Below are positions 25,601 to 40,962 of a DNA stretch of 64,000 bases, one piece after another. The notes under the pieces are model-generated. The model did no database searches, was not told the DNA's origin, and was given only the letters and a program-made list of their open reading frames with translations. This DNA is from Paraspadella gotoi (lineage: Eukaryota > Chaetognatha). Each line of letters begins with the position of its first letter. The first letter of the stretch is position 1. A program made the translations under genes and the position numbers. The stretch spans positions 12,632,979-12,696,978 of the forward strand of contig CM119266.1 of the NCBI GenBank assembly GCA_051294375.1. The letters run 5' to 3'.

Positions 25601-26802
25601 TAGATAAAAAATTTGGATTTGCTTTCCAAATATTTTTTTTTTCACAACTCAAATTTACATCAAATAACTCAATAAAAACTAAAGACGTCGAAAAGAGTTA
25701 TTATTTTCATAAATATCGAGACTCAGGAAGGGACTGGAAAAGGTCGCAGCCAAGCTGCTTGCCGAAGTGCTCTTCGTCTTTAATTTTAGATTATAACAGT
25801 ATTATCTACCCAAAAATTTTTTACTAACGTACTTTTTTGACTCTCTTGTGCGTTCTTTACTAAATCTAAATCTTTCCTGAATACGATGAACTCGCCTTTG
25901 ATTAGGAACGAATCCGTGAGGGCGTAGGCGAGGGAATCCATTGTACCTGCGGGAAGCGGCTCCGTCCGCGGCTCCTCCCACGAAGCCGACGCCTGATATG
26001 ATTTTGGATTTAACCTCTTTATACTTCTTTAATCGTGAATATAAGACTTCTTTGACCCTGATTCCTACCAGCATTTACAAAAAAAAACCACAACAAAACG
26101 ACTAAACCGAAAATTGGCCGAAAGGGGCCTTACTTGGGGCCGGCGCCACGACGGCGCTCATGTCCATAGGGACGTTGGCGCTTTGGGCGTGGCATGGGCG
26201 AACCCGTCGCCGGGTTGGAATGATTCTAGGAAAATTAGGACAGTGGCATGATAATGATGATATTGAAGATAAAAGTGATTTATGCCATGATTTTTGTAGT
26301 CACCTTAGACAAACCAAATGATTCCAAAAAAATTGATTGGGGCCAAGAATACAATTAAATTCACATTTAATATCTCTCCTTAATTTTTATGACGTCTGAA
26401 AAAATCTTGAAAAATATTGAAATTTCAACAGGTAAAAACTTTTATTTCTCTACTATTAAGCAGAAAAATGAAATGGTTTCGTCTATCTGTCGTCTCTGCG
26501 GTCTGGTTATATATTTTTTTCTGTCGTACTTCTTATTTTTTCAGGCATAATCATTTAAAAGTACTATATTCAGGGACAAATCCAAAAAATATTTTTACAA
26601 AGTCTAAGTATGAGCAAAGAAAACAGAACCACACTAAATAAGGAAGTAAAAAATAATAACTATAACGGACGACGACGACGACGACGACTGACGACGACGA
26701 CGACGACGACGACGGACGACGACGACGACGACGACGCAACGAAGCAAAGGCGAATTACGTAGAGGAGGTAGATATCGGCCTTTCAAGAGAAACGACACAT
26801 AC

Positions 26803-26913
26803 GATTGCGGCATAAGGCGTGGCCGGCGGCGGCGGCTGTGCGAGATGGCTCGCGGCCCATAAGGGTAGAGACAGGGCGCGGATGGACGAGCGATTAATTG
26901 CGTCTCGGTCGCT
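26803..26913 (-). CDS. Gene 2, Pro-rich exon, duplicate
   Basis: This is identical to 15892-16002 at an offset of 10,911 bases. It is counted as the same exon placed twice by the assembly. Confidence 0.5.
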
Positions 26914-27282
26914 CTGGTGCGAAAATAAATCTTGCGGCTTGCTTCCGGTTCGTGGATATCTTTTTTTTTTTACATAAGCACGCTTTCTATCTAAGTTGCT
27001 TCCCTATTTCCGTGAACAATCCTGGATACGTTGGTCTTAACGGTTCTTGTTAAAATGCCTTCAAATTACAAACCAGCAACGCGAAACGAGCATCCAGCCA
27101 GTCAGAGATAGAGATACAATTACAGAGCAATACGACTAAATGGGCAAATTTCAGAAAAGAAGAAAAAAAACAAATTACAAAGTAATTATCTTTTTAACTT
27201 TGGCAGATATCGAACTTTAAACGAGACCACTATTCCTCTCCATTTCTCTCTCTTGTCTGCTTCTCTCTCTCTCTCTCTCAAT

Positions 27283-27316
<34 letters not shown>

Positions 27317-27320
27317 TCTA

Positions 27321-27378
<58 letters not shown>

Positions 27379-27467
27379 CCGTAACATAAGAAAACGCGGG
27401 GAGTTAGATGCCAAAAGCAAGGTCAACGTCGATGTTCTTAAAGATACTATCTTCACTTCCTCTCCTC

Positions 27468-28998
<1,531 letters not shown>

Positions 28999-29023
28999 NN
29001 NNNNNNNNNNNNNNNNNNNNNNN
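28999..29023. other. Assembly gap, 25 N
   Basis: The left side is block B (tttattacc) and the right side is block A. These are not adjacent anywhere else, so this is a false or unresolved join. Confidence 0.95.
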
Positions 29024-29037
29024 AAAAAGAGAGAGAT
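29024..29037. other. Probable SMRTbell adapter remnant
   Basis: The string aaaaagagagagat directly follows the gap and is not present at the matching place in block A copy 1 (about 3175-3182). Its last 13 bases equal the reverse complement of the published adapter arm ATCTCTCTCTTTT. Confidence 0.7.
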
Positions 29038-31474
29038 AAATGTTATTCCACTCTCCTCATTTTTTTTCTCTCTCTCTCTCCTCTTATGTCTCTCTCTGCG
29101 CAGGCGCGTCCGCCGCTTTCGCTACGCACCACAAACACAACCTCCTTTTTACGACGCTCCCTCTGTGATAAACTCCGGCGGGGGCGCCGCCCTAGCGGCC
29201 AACGGCCGTCATCCACGACCATAACGCCGTTTTATTGAGGGGATTCCGCATCCGGAAAACCGGAGAAATGAACAAAGATATCGGTGGTGAGTTTCGAGAA
29301 GTTTTGATATCGAAATGAAGGATGAAGAAAATGGCGTCCTTGAGGCAAAGAACTTTATAAACCGCCGCCAGTTTTATGGGATTCTTTACAAACCACAACC
29401 CAACTAAGGGTGTAATTTATTTTTTGCCCATGTTTTTAAAACATAAATCTTCTTTGAAGGAATTTAAGACAAAGAAGAATCTTTTCCGAGAAAAGCTTAC
29501 CTTCCGTCCTAGGGTTTAGTTTTTAAAATAGGAATTCTCCGACGGCGAAAGACTTCGTCTCCAGCAGAGATCTTGAAATTTGATGGAAACCGTCGAGGCC
29601 AGAAACTTATTTTAGGTTCGATAAAAGATGCAAGAGTTTAATCCTCTCGCTCTCTATCGGAGTTCCCTCTCTCTCTCTCCGCGCTTCTCTCTTTTCAATT
29701 GCCGTCCCTCCCGATTATTATTCGCAGACGATCCCCTGCAGCCCATGACCATCACCCCGACGGAATACCCCACGCTGCTCAAGACAGCCCTTTGATGCTT
29801 CGACCGGGCCTCGTGCCCGTTCCCGACCTTTCCCGCCCCTGACGCCCCCTCTGGGAATGAGCCGACCGGGCTCGGTGCCCCCGACGTCGTGCCTCGTCGT
29901 CGCCCGGCAGAGACGCCGCGAACGGCGCGACGACGGCGCATTATTCGCTGCAGCGGCGACAGCCGGGCGTATAGAGCCACGCCTTTGCCTCGTTACAACG
30001 GTAATGCGGGAGAGGGTGGGGGGGAAGTAATTAGATGGCACTGAGGGCGAAAAGTTGGATGGAAACAAAATTGAAAAGACAATGAATGACAATGACATTT
30101 TAGTGTGGTTTTTGTCTTCGTTAAGGCAAGAAAAACGTTTCAAAAATGTTTATTATTCTTAAACATTTAATTAAAATAAATATTTAATTTTCTAACCCCA
30201 CCTTTTCCGAACAGATCTTCCGCACCCCCTCGCTGACGGAAGAGATGGACAACGACGACGACACGACGCTCCTCGACGCGCGACTCCAGCGTCCGGATGT
30301 ACGAACAGGAGCGCGACATCTCTACAACAACATCGTGGAGAGTCTTCGGGCCTGGAGACGCTGAGGAAGCAAGTCCGAGAGGAACGCCCTTGCTGCTAGT
30401 CTAGGAGAACGCAAATCGCTGGACCCAGGTTCGAGGCTTGTTAATTATTATTGTATATTATATATTGTTTTTTAAAAGGTTTTTTTTTTCTCTTCTACCT
30501 CCCTTCAAACAGGCCCAAGGCGAAGCGGACAGCTCGAGACCGTCAAGCGGGCCCTTCATCCCCCACCCCGACCGCGCAGCGCCCTCGACCCAGAGCCCGG
30601 TCATTCAGCCCGCGCGGGCCCGCCGACCCCGCGGGCCGCCATCCTGGACCCTATAGCCAGCCTCCCTCTCGCCGGTCAAGCGGCGCCTCGTCTGCCGGAA
30701 ACGCCGTCGCCCGGCGCCGCTAGTCTCCACTCCTCCTCTTCCCCCTCCCCTCCTCCTCATCGATCTCGCCCAATCAGAATCGTCACGGCGTCACATTCGA
30801 CGAAGCGGCGGCGGCGGCGAAACCTCGCTCGCGCCAAAACCGTCGCCGCCGCCGCCGCCGGCGTCAAGAACGAAGAACGCCGCGCGACGAGAGACGGTCC
30901 GGCGCCGAAAAAGCGCCGGTCGAGGGACGCCGGCGTTGACGATTTGCGATTTCGTTGACCGGCGAAAAGCGGCTGTGAAAACTCCCATCTCCATTTTGAA
31001 AAACGGCGGCGGCGGCGTCGGCGTCAAGCCGCTCCAGAGAGGCACCGCCAATGCCGGTCGGGTCGCACCGAGTCGAGACCCCGTCGAAATCCTTCAGCGC
31101 CGCCCACCAGGTCGCCCAAGGCGAAACCGCGCGAGCGACGTGACGAAGACGACGACGATGAAGACGACGACGACGTCACGCGGTTCTTTATCTCCACGAC
31201 GCCGACGACGACGACGGCGAAACCGGCGACGGCGACGATCCGATCGACGACGGGCGGCGTCGGCGGCGTCGCCTCAGGACTCCCAGAAGACTCCAAATCA
31301 AAATCTTCCGAGGAGAGGGCGCGACTGATCGACCGCCGTCTTTGACGAGACTCGTTCCGGCGCCAAGTCGCATCCGGCGACAGATTCTCGGCGAAAGTCC
31401 GGAATCAAGGAAGGGGCGGAAAATTCGTCCGCTTCTCAAAAGACTCTTGGTTGACGATTTTTTTTTTTTTTTTT
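29038..31474 (+). pseudogene. Block A, copy 2: degraded copy of gene 1 exons 3-6
   Basis: The counterparts of gene 1 exons lie at 29104-29286, 29728-30000, 30215-30428 and 30513-31454. Splice sites are mostly kept, but single-base gains and losses break the frame repeatedly, so the terminal exon splits into several open pieces. Introns are as similar as exons, which argues for read error and not for pseudogene decay. It runs ungapped into block B. Confidence 0.65.
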
Positions 31475-32274
31475 TTTTTGTTCTTTCCTTTAAATTTCCG
31501 CGCGGTTTTTTAAAACGTTTTATTTTCATTTTATTTTTAAAAGCGCTTCGTTGCTTGTCCAATTTATTAAATTTTTTTTCAAGAGTTCAAAAAAAAAAGA
31601 ATCTTTACAAATACGAAAGCGGATATATTTTTTCGCCCCTTTACGAAGTTTATTTCCCTGCCCTTATTTTTGGCTGTTTTATGGCGGATGATAAAGCCTT
31701 AGAATATGTAACAAGGTACGCGTGCTTCGAAAGTTTCACCTTCCTTTCTCTCCTCTCTCTCTCTCTCTTCTCCATCTCTCTTCTCTCTCTCCTTCTCTCT
31801 CTCTCTCTCTCTCTCTTCTTCTCTCTCCTCTCTCTCTCTCTTTCCCGCCCAATATTTTTTACTTCTCCCGATCGTCAAAAAAAAAGAAATTTTTACTGTT
31901 GATAGTTATTGTTATCCTGTTAATCATATCATAATAATCAAATGGAATGAGTTATTCCATCATTCGAATATGTACGTGTACAGAAATTGTTATAAATTAG
32001 CACTTTAATCACAATATCATGTCGTAAAATAAAATAGAAAACTTAATGGTAACGCCAAACAGAGTGTTTTTTTTCTTTCCTCTCGCGGGGTTTTCACGAC
32101 CTTCATTGTTACAGTAAACGAGTTTAGTTCGCCTCAGCCGACTCGAGAAGCGGGATGTGATGATGGGAAAAAGTTTCAGAGGCAACAACTCGGTCTCACT
32201 TCTTTTTTTTGGAGGGGGGGTTCAGCACTGGGGTTCAAAGAGAGGGTTGGCTACCCATGTTGTTATCTTCGGAC

Positions 32275-32371
<97 letters not shown>

Positions 32372-34352
32372 AAGAGAGGGTAAACGAGTAAAGAAAAAGA
32401 CCAAAAAAAAAGAAAGAAAAACGAAAAAAGAAAAGAATACAAGAGAGTAAAAAAGTGGATCGGAAAACCAACAGAAAACAATAGGACAAAAAAAATATCC
32501 ACAAAAAGTTATTCGTATTTGTCGCGACGTGCCGAACGACAGACGGAGCGATCGAAAACATAATCGGCCTATAAAAACAAAAAAAAAACCATAGTTTGGG
32601 ACCATTAGTATGAGCCCATAGTGGGATGATCAAGTGCAAAATGAGTTTGGTGAAAAAAAAAAACTGTCCGAAATTCCCTGGAACCTACGACGCGCGGATT
32701 CTTGAATTCTTTTTCGGCTACGGCGAAAAAAAAGTGCAGTATAACAAAATTTGGGTTCGCGTTTTCTCTTCTTTTTTTTTCCATGGGTAATTTTTGGGGG
32801 TCTTTTATATTCTGATCTTTTACTGAAAAAGTAAAAAAAAAAAAGAAAGAAAACTATGGAAATATCCAAGAGAGAAGAAGGCGGGAAAAAGAGGAAGAAA
32901 AAAAAGAAGAAATACATAGTAGAAGAGAAAAGCGGGAGAAGGCGGAGTGATGAATATCTCCAGATAAAACCTTTTTTTTCCCCTCGAACAGAAGACATGA
33001 TGATCCTGGCTAAATTCGTACGAGTTGAGCTCTGAGGATCTTCTTCGAATTCGGCTCGGAATTCATGACCGTGTCATGATTCAAATGTAATTAGACGATT
33101 AGTGCTATGTGTGTTAAAATTCATGATTACAATTATTAACGATCTGGCTAATGCGTTAAAATTCATGATTACAAAAGTATTAACGATAGTGCTAATGTGT
33201 TAAAATTCTCGATTACAAAGTATTAACGATTAGTGCTAATGTGTTAAAATTCGAGAATTATTCTACTCTCGAAAACCAACCTCCTCTACAAAATACTTCC
33301 AACTTCTTAACGTCGATGTTTGCCCAATTTTCGCTCTGCTATGTTTACCTTTGGCCGTCCGCCCTCAGATCGTCACTACCCCTATTTCCACTATTCTCGC
33401 TCGAGCTTTATTTACCTTTACCCCCCCCCTCAACCCTCGGGCCCCTTTCTACTCCTCTCGCCTGGCTCTGTTTACCTTTTCACCCCTCCTTTCCCCCCCC
33501 AAACTCCGCTCGACCGGCCCGTCTTGCTCTTTTGTTTCCTTTCACTTATCCCGACATATATTCCTTCTTTTTTTTCTTCTGCCTTCCGGGGAGTTCGCCG
33601 TTTCCATGACGACCCCGGATAGGCAAGAACGATTTTGCGAAATTTGTTTGAGTCGCGTCGCTCTTCTTGTTGTTTTTGTCAATATACGTAAGAACGTAAA
33701 GCGCGTGACGCGACTTATCAAGGCGACCTGATACGCAAAAAAAAAGGCAACAAGGTAAGTGGGCTCCGCTGCGTTGGAATGGTTGTGCATCTACGCGGAA
33801 TGAGCTTATCGTTGGCGTCGACAAGAATTATCCCGAATCAGGGCGTCAATTTGAGACAATATATATCGGCGTCATTAATTAAGAGAAAATCAGAATTAAG
33901 TCGTAAACACATCAGGGGGAGAAAGAAATATATAAATAAAAAAATGGTTGGACGGCTCAGAGGGACAGAGAGGAAGGAAGGAGGGAAGGAAGGAAGGAAC
34001 GAAGGAACGAAGGAACGAAAGAACGAAAGAACGAACGAACGAACGAACGAACGAACGAACGAACGAACGAACGAAAAGTGACAATCCAAAAGTAGTTCGT
34101 CTGTCCTTATAAATATGAATCTCGACAGGAGATTGCGAAGAGGTCGCCCTTGACTCTCGACTTGGGCGGCGCCGTATCAGCAAACGGCGTGGAGGGCGCC
34201 GGCTATCGTTGGGCAAACCGCGGCGCCAACGACGCGCCCCTCCGAACCGGTAGTGAGGCGCCGACGTCGAGTCCGGATGTAATCACCCGGAGATGATTTA
34301 CTGACGTCGTTGGCCTCCGCATTAGAGGAATGATCAACTTCTCTCTCTCTCT
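31475..34352. repeat. Block B, copy 4 (left three quarters)
   Basis: This follows block A copy 2 without a gap and so supports the order A then B. It ends at a CT run before the gap at 34353. It includes minisatellite units at 33078-33255 and the purest (ACGA)n run at 34014-34074. Confidence 0.78.
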
Positions 34353-34377
34353 NNNNNNNNNNNNNNNNNNNNNNNNN
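34353..34377. other. Assembly gap, 25 N
   Basis: The left side is a CT tract of block B and the right side restarts block A. Block B continues past this point at 39690, so the join is false or unresolved. Confidence 0.95.
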
Positions 34378-34391
34378 AAAAAGAGAGAGAT
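34378..34391. other. Probable SMRTbell adapter remnant
   Basis: This has the same 14 bases, aaaaagagagagat, as at 29024, again immediately after a gap and before block A. Confidence 0.7.
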
Positions 34392-36829
34392 AAATGTTAT
34401 TCGCACTCTCGCTCATTTTTTTTCTCTCTCTCTCTCCTCTTATGTCTCTCTCTGCGCAGGCGCGTCCGCCGCTTTCGCTACGCACCACAAACACAACCTC
34501 CTTTTTACGACGCTCCCTCTGTGATAAACTCCGGCGGGGGCGCCGCCCTAGCGGCCAACGGCCGTCATCCACGACCATAACGCCGTTTTATTGAGGGGAT
34601 TCCGCATCCGGAAAACCGGAGAAATGAACAAAGATATCGGTGGTGAGTTTCGAGAAGTTTTGATATCGAAATGAAGGATGAAGAAAATGGCGTCCTTGAG
34701 GCAAAGAACTTTATAAACCGCCGCCAGTTTTATGGGATTCTTTACAAACCACAACCCAACTAAGGGTGTAATTTATTTTTTGCCCATGTTTTTAAAACAT
34801 AAATCTTCTTTGAAGGAATTTAAGACAAAGAAGAATCTTTTCCGAGAAAAGCTTACCTTCCGTCCTAGGGTTTAGTTTTTAAAATAGGAATTCTCCGACG
34901 GCGAAAGACTTCGTCTCCAGCAGAGATCTTGAAATTTGATGGAAACCGTCGAGGCCAGAAACTTATTTTAGGTTCGATAAAAGATGCAAGAGTTTAATCC
35001 TCTCGCTCTCTATCGGAGTTCCCTCTCTCTCTCTCCGCGCTTCTCTCTTTTCAATTGCCGTCCCTCCCGATTATTATTCGCAGACGATCCCCTGCAGCCC
35101 ATGACCATCACCCCGACGGAATACCCCACGCTGCTCAAGACAGCCCTTTGATGCTTCGACCGGGCCTCGTGCCCGTTCCCGACCTTTCCCGCCCCTGACG
35201 CCCCCTCTGGGAATGAGCCGACCGGGCTCGGTGCCCCCGACGTCGTGCCTCGTCGTCGCCCGGCAGAGACGCCGCGAACGGCGCGACGACGGCGCATTAT
35301 TCGCTGCAGCGGCGAAGCCGGGCGTATAGAGCCACGCCTTTGCCTCGTTACAACGGTAATGCGGGAGAGGGTGGGGGGGAAGTAATTAGATGGCACTGAG
35401 GGCGAAAAGTTGGATGGAAACAAAATTGAAAAGACAATGAATGACAATGACATTTTAGTGTGGTTTTTGTCTTCGTTAAGGCAAGAAAAACGTTTCAAAA
35501 ATGTTTATTATTCTTAAACATTTAATTAAAATAAATATTTAATTTTCTAACCCCACCTTTTCCGAACAGATCTTCCGCACCCCCTCGCTGACGGAAGAGA
35601 TGGACAACGACGACGACACGACGCTCCTCGACGCGCGACTCCAGCGTCCGGATGTACGAACAGGAGCGCGACATCTCTACAACAACATCGTGGAGAGTCT
35701 TCGGGCCTGGAGACGCTGAGGAAGCAAGTCCGAGAGGAACGCCCTTGCTGCTAGTCTAGGAGAACGCAAATCGCTGGACCCAGGTTCGAGGCTTGTTAAT
35801 TATTATTGTATATTATATATTGTTTTTTAAAAGGTTTTTTTTTTCTCTTCTACCTCCCTTCAAACAGGCCCAAGGCGAAGCGGACAGCTCGAGACCGTCA
35901 AGCGGGCCCTTCATCCCCCACCCCGACCGCGCAGCGCCCTCGACCCAGAGCCCGGTCATTCAGCCCGCGCGGGCCCGCCGACCCCGCGGGCCGCCATCCT
36001 GGACCCTATAGCCAGCCTCCCTCTCGCCGGTCAAGCGGCGCCTCGTCTGCCGGAAACGCCGTCGCCCGGCGCCGCTAGTCTCCACTCCTCCTCTTCCCCC
36101 TCCCCTCCTCCTCATCGATCTCGCCCAATCAGAATCGTCACGGCGTCACATTCGACGAAGCGGCGGCGGCGGCGAAACCTCGCTCGCGCCAAAACCGTCG
36201 CCGCCGCCGCCGCCGGCGTCAAGAACGAAGAACGCCGCGCGACGAGAGACGGTCCGGCGCCGAAAAAGCGCCGGTCGAGGGACGCCGGCGTTGACGATTT
36301 GCGATTTCGTTGACCGGCGAAAAGCGGCTGTGAAAACTCCCATCTCCATTTTGAAAAACGGCGGCGGCGGCGTCGGCGTCAAGCCGCTCCACAGAGGCAC
36401 CGCCAATGCCGGTCGGGTCGCACCGAGTCGAGACCCCGTCGAAATCCTTCAGCGCCGCCCACCAGGTCGCCCAAGGCGAAACCGCGCGAGCGACGTGACG
36501 AAGACGACGACGATGAAGACGACGACGACGTCACGCGGTTCTTTATCTCCACGACGCCGACGACGACGACGGCGAAACCGGCGACGGCGACGATCCGATC
36601 GACGACGGGCGGCGTCGGCGGCGTCGCCTCAGGACTCCCAGAAGACTCCAAATCAAAATCTTCCGAGGAGAGGGCGCGACTGATCGACCGCCGTCTTTGA
36701 CGAGACTCGTTCCGGCGCCAAGTCGCATCCGGCGACAGATTCTCGGCGAAAGTCCGGAATCAAGGAAGGGGCGGAAAATTCGTCCGCTTCTCAAAAGACT
36801 CTTGGTTGACGATTTTTTTTTTTTTTTTT
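34392..36829 (+). pseudogene. Block A, copy 3: degraded copy of gene 1 exons 3-6
   Basis: Exon counterparts are at 34460-34642, 35084-35355, 35570-35783 and 35868-36809. The block shares nearly all its indels with 29038-31474 (period about 5.36 kb); differences are rare, for example near 35313 and 36391. Shared errors mean that both derive from the same or overlapping read consensus. Confidence 0.65.
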
Positions 36830-37629
36830 TTTTTGTTCTTTCCTTTAAATTTCCGCGCGGTTTTTTAAAACGTTTTATTTTCATTTTATTTTTAAAAGCG
36901 CTTCGTTGCTTGTCCAATTTATTAAATTTTTTTTCAAGAGTTCAAAAAAAAAAGAATCTTTACAAATACGAAAGCGGATATATTTTTTCGCCCCTTTACG
37001 AAGTTTATTTCCCTGCCCTTATTTTTGGCTGTTTTATGGCGGATGATAAAGCCTTAGAATATGTAACAAGGTACGCGTGCTTCGAAAGTTTCACCTTCCT
37101 TTCTCTCCTCTCTCTCTCTCTCTTCTCCATCTCTCTTCTCTCTCTCCTTCTCTCTCTCTCTCTCTCTCTCTTCTTCTCTCTCCTCTCTCTCTCTCTTTCC
37201 CGCCCAATATTTTTTACTTCTCCCGATCGTCAAAAAAAAAGAAATTTTTACTGTTGATAGTTATTGTTATCCTGTTAATCATATCATAATAATCAAATGG
37301 AATGAGTTATTCCATCATTCGAATATGTACGTGTACAGAAATTGTTATAAATTAGCACTTTAATCACAATATCATGTCGTAAAATAAAATAGAAAACTTA
37401 ATGGTAACGCCAAACAGAGTGTTTTTTTTCTTTCCTCTCGCGGGGTTTTCACGACCTTCATTGTTACAGTAAACGAGTTTAGTTCGCCTCAGCCGACTCG
37501 AGAAGCGGGATGTGATGATGGGAAAAAGTTTCAGAGGCAACAACTCGGTCTCACTTCTTTTTTTTGGAGGGGGGGTTCAGCACTGGGGTTCAAAGAGAGG
37601 GTTGGCTACCCATGTTGTTATCTTCGGAC

Positions 37630-37735
<106 letters not shown>

Positions 37736-39683
37736 AGGGTAAACGAGTAAAGAAAAAGACCAAAAAAAAAGAAAGAAAAACGAAAAAAGAAAAGAATACA
37801 AGAGAGTAAAAAAGTGGATCGGAAAACCAACAGAAAACAATAGGACAAAAAAAATATCCACAAAAAGTTATTCGTATTTGTCGCGACGTGCCGAACGACA
37901 GACGGAGCGATCGAAAACATAATCGGCCTATAAAAACCAAAAAAAAAACCATAGTTTGGACCATAGTATTGGCCCATAGTGGGATGATCAAGTGCAAATG
38001 AGTTTGGTGAAAAAAAAAACTGTCCGAAATTCCCTGGAACCACGACGCGGGATTCTTGAATTCTTTTTCGGCTACGGCGAAGAAAAAAGTGCAGTAACAA
38101 AATTGGGTTCGCGTTTTCTCTCTTTTTTTTTCCATGGGTAATTTTTGGGGGTCTTTTATATTCTGATCTTTTACTGAAAAAAGTAAAAAAAAAAAAGAAA
38201 GAAAACTACTGGAAATATCAAGAAAAGAAGGCGGGGAAAAAGAAGGAAGAAAAAAAAGAAGAAATACATAGTAGAAGAGAAAAGCGGGAGAAGGCCGGAG
38301 TCGATGAATATCTCCAGATAAAACCTTTTTTTTCCCCTCGAACAGAAGACATGATGATCCTGGCTAAATTCGTCACGGAAGTTGAGCTCTGAGGATCTTC
38401 TTCGAATTCGGCTCGAATTCATGGACCGTGTCATGATTAAGAATGTAATTGACGATTAGTGCTATAGTGTGTTAAAATTCATGATTACAATGTATTAACG
38501 ATCTGGCTATATGCGTTAAAATCATGATTACAAAAGTATTAACGATAGTGCTAATGTGTTAAAATTCTCGATTACAAAAGTATTAACGATTAGTGCTAAT
38601 GTGTTAAAATTCGAGAATTATTCTACTCTCGAAAACCAACCTCCTCTACAAAATACTTCCAACTTCTTAACGTCGATGTTTGCCCAATTTTCGCTCTGCT
38701 ATGTTTACCTTTGGCCGTCCGCCCTCAGATCGTCACTACCCCTATTTCCACTATTCTCGCTCGAGCTTTATTTACCTTTACCCCCCCCCTCAACCCTCGG
38801 GCCCCTTTCTACTCCTCTCGCCTGGCTCTGTTTACCTTTTCACCCCTCCTTTCCCCCCCCAAACTCCGCTCGACCGGCCCGTCTTGCTCTTTTGTTTCCT
38901 TTCACTTATCCCGACATATATTCCTTCTTTTTTTTCTTCTGCCTTCCGGGGAGTTCGCCGTTTCCATGACGACCCCGGATAGGCAAGAACGTTTGCAATT
39001 TGGAGTCGCGTCGCTCTTCTTGTTGTTTTTGTCAATATACGTAAGAACGTAAAGCGCGTGACGCGACTTATCAAGGCGACCTGATACGCAAAAAAAAAGG
39101 CAACAAGGTAAGTGGGCTCCGCTGCGTTGGAATGGTTGTGCATCTACGCGGAATGAGCTTATCGTTGGCGTCGACAAGAATTATCCCGAATCAGGGCGTC
39201 AATTTGAACAATATATATCGGCGTCATTAATTAAGAGAAAATCAGAATTAAGTCGTAAACACATCAGGGGAGAAAGAAAATATATAAATAAAAAAATGAT
39301 GGACGGCTCAGAGGGACAGAGAGGAAGGAAGGAGGGAAGGAAGGAAGGAACGAAGGAACGAAAGAACGAAAGAACGAACGAACGAACGAACGAACGAACG
39401 AACGAACGGAACGAACGAACGAAAAAGTGACAATCCAAAAGTAGTTCGTCTGTCCTTATAAATATGAATCTCGACAGGAGATTGCGAAGAGGTCGCCCTT
39501 GACTCTCGACTTGGGCGGCGCCGTATCAGCAAACGGCGTGGAGGGCGCCGGCTATCGTTGGGCAAACCGCGGCGCCAACGACGCGCCCCTCCGAACCGGT
39601 AGTGAGGCGCCGACGTCGAGTCCGGATGTAATCACCCGGAGATGATTTACTGACGTCGTTGGCCTCCGCATTAGAGGAATGAT

Positions 39684-39789
<106 letters not shown>

Positions 39790-40020
39790 TTCTCCCAAGG
39801 CGAATCGCCATTGGTTCGTTTTGAGAGAGTCCGGCTGGACGGAACGTCCAATGAGAGGTCTTCGTATAAGAGGAGAGGCCATGATTGGTCGAAATCTACG
39901 GAACGGTCAAACCAATGGCCGGCTTTCGCGGGTCTTTTTCGTGCCGAGCAAGTCGAAATGGAGATTAATCTGGGGAAGGGAGAGGGAGAGGAAAGGAGAG
40001 GGAAATTGAGAGGCAAAGAA

Positions 40021-40120
<100 letters not shown>

Positions 40121-40505
40121 TGGCCGGCGGGAGAAAAAATGGAAGATCGACAACAAAATTGTTGGGACGAGAACCCGAGGAAAAACCGTTGGTGAAAAAT
40201 GGGAGTCAGGAAAACTGGAAAAGCTTCTTCTGGACTGGATAGTGTAGCTTTTTCTTCAGAAAGAATAAAAAGCTGTTTATTTATTTATTTATTAAAAACT
40301 ATGAATTGATGGACTTGATCTTTTTAGTTATTCTTTAATTAGGATGACTAAAATATATGTTAATAACAATCGAAAATTGCCCAATTTTTTTTAATTAAAA
40401 ATTAAAAATACAAGATAAAACATATTGAAATCGGAAAAAAACTGAAATGAATTTATTTATGCCAATTACGAGGCCGAATGATTGGAAATACTGAGAGAGA
40501 GAGAG

Positions 40506-40899
40506 AACTCGGCTACTATTAACATTATTTAGAAAAGAAAGCCACGTACCAAACCTCAAACATCGAATGGCTTTCAAATATTTCGCTCTTTTTCATTAAG
40601 GATTATTCTTTCTTGGCATTTCTTTTAGAAATTCTTATATAGCTCAGTGTGCGCAGAGCAATCTATTGAACACCCGTTGACAAATAACTTAACTTTCGCT
40701 AAACCACTGTGGACTTATTACTTGTCCGAAGCCATTGTGGGGCTCTTCCTGCCTCTCTGATCCCCAGTCCACTTTGCTCATTGAAGCCGAGAAAGACTCC
40801 GCGTCTTTTCCAGTGAAATGAACTCCATTCATTTTCTCCGCCTTTTATTCTCTCTTTCTCTCATTGTCTCTTCTCTCTCTCTTCTCCTTCTCTCTCTCT

Positions 40900-40962
<63 letters not shown>

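Larger units (their letters stand above)
20361..27467. repeat. Block C, copy 2
   Basis: This aligns with 9441-16556. It repeats the gene 2 exons on the minus strand at about 25048-25222, 25501-25583, 25947-25992 and 26134-26225 with indels, and cleanly at 26803-26913. It ends at the same base as copy 1 (tctcctc) and then jumps to the middle of block B. Confidence 0.8.

Noticed and set aside
34177-34336. Minus-strand frame VDHSSNAEANDVSKSSPG near GA tracts
   Set aside because: It is seen in two related copies sharing the same errors, but not in copies 1 and 2; the only upstream AG is in a GA repeat.
29038-36829. True tandem duplication of gene 1
   Set aside because: Introns are as similar as exons, shared indels link copies 2 and 3, and both follow a gap with adapter bases.
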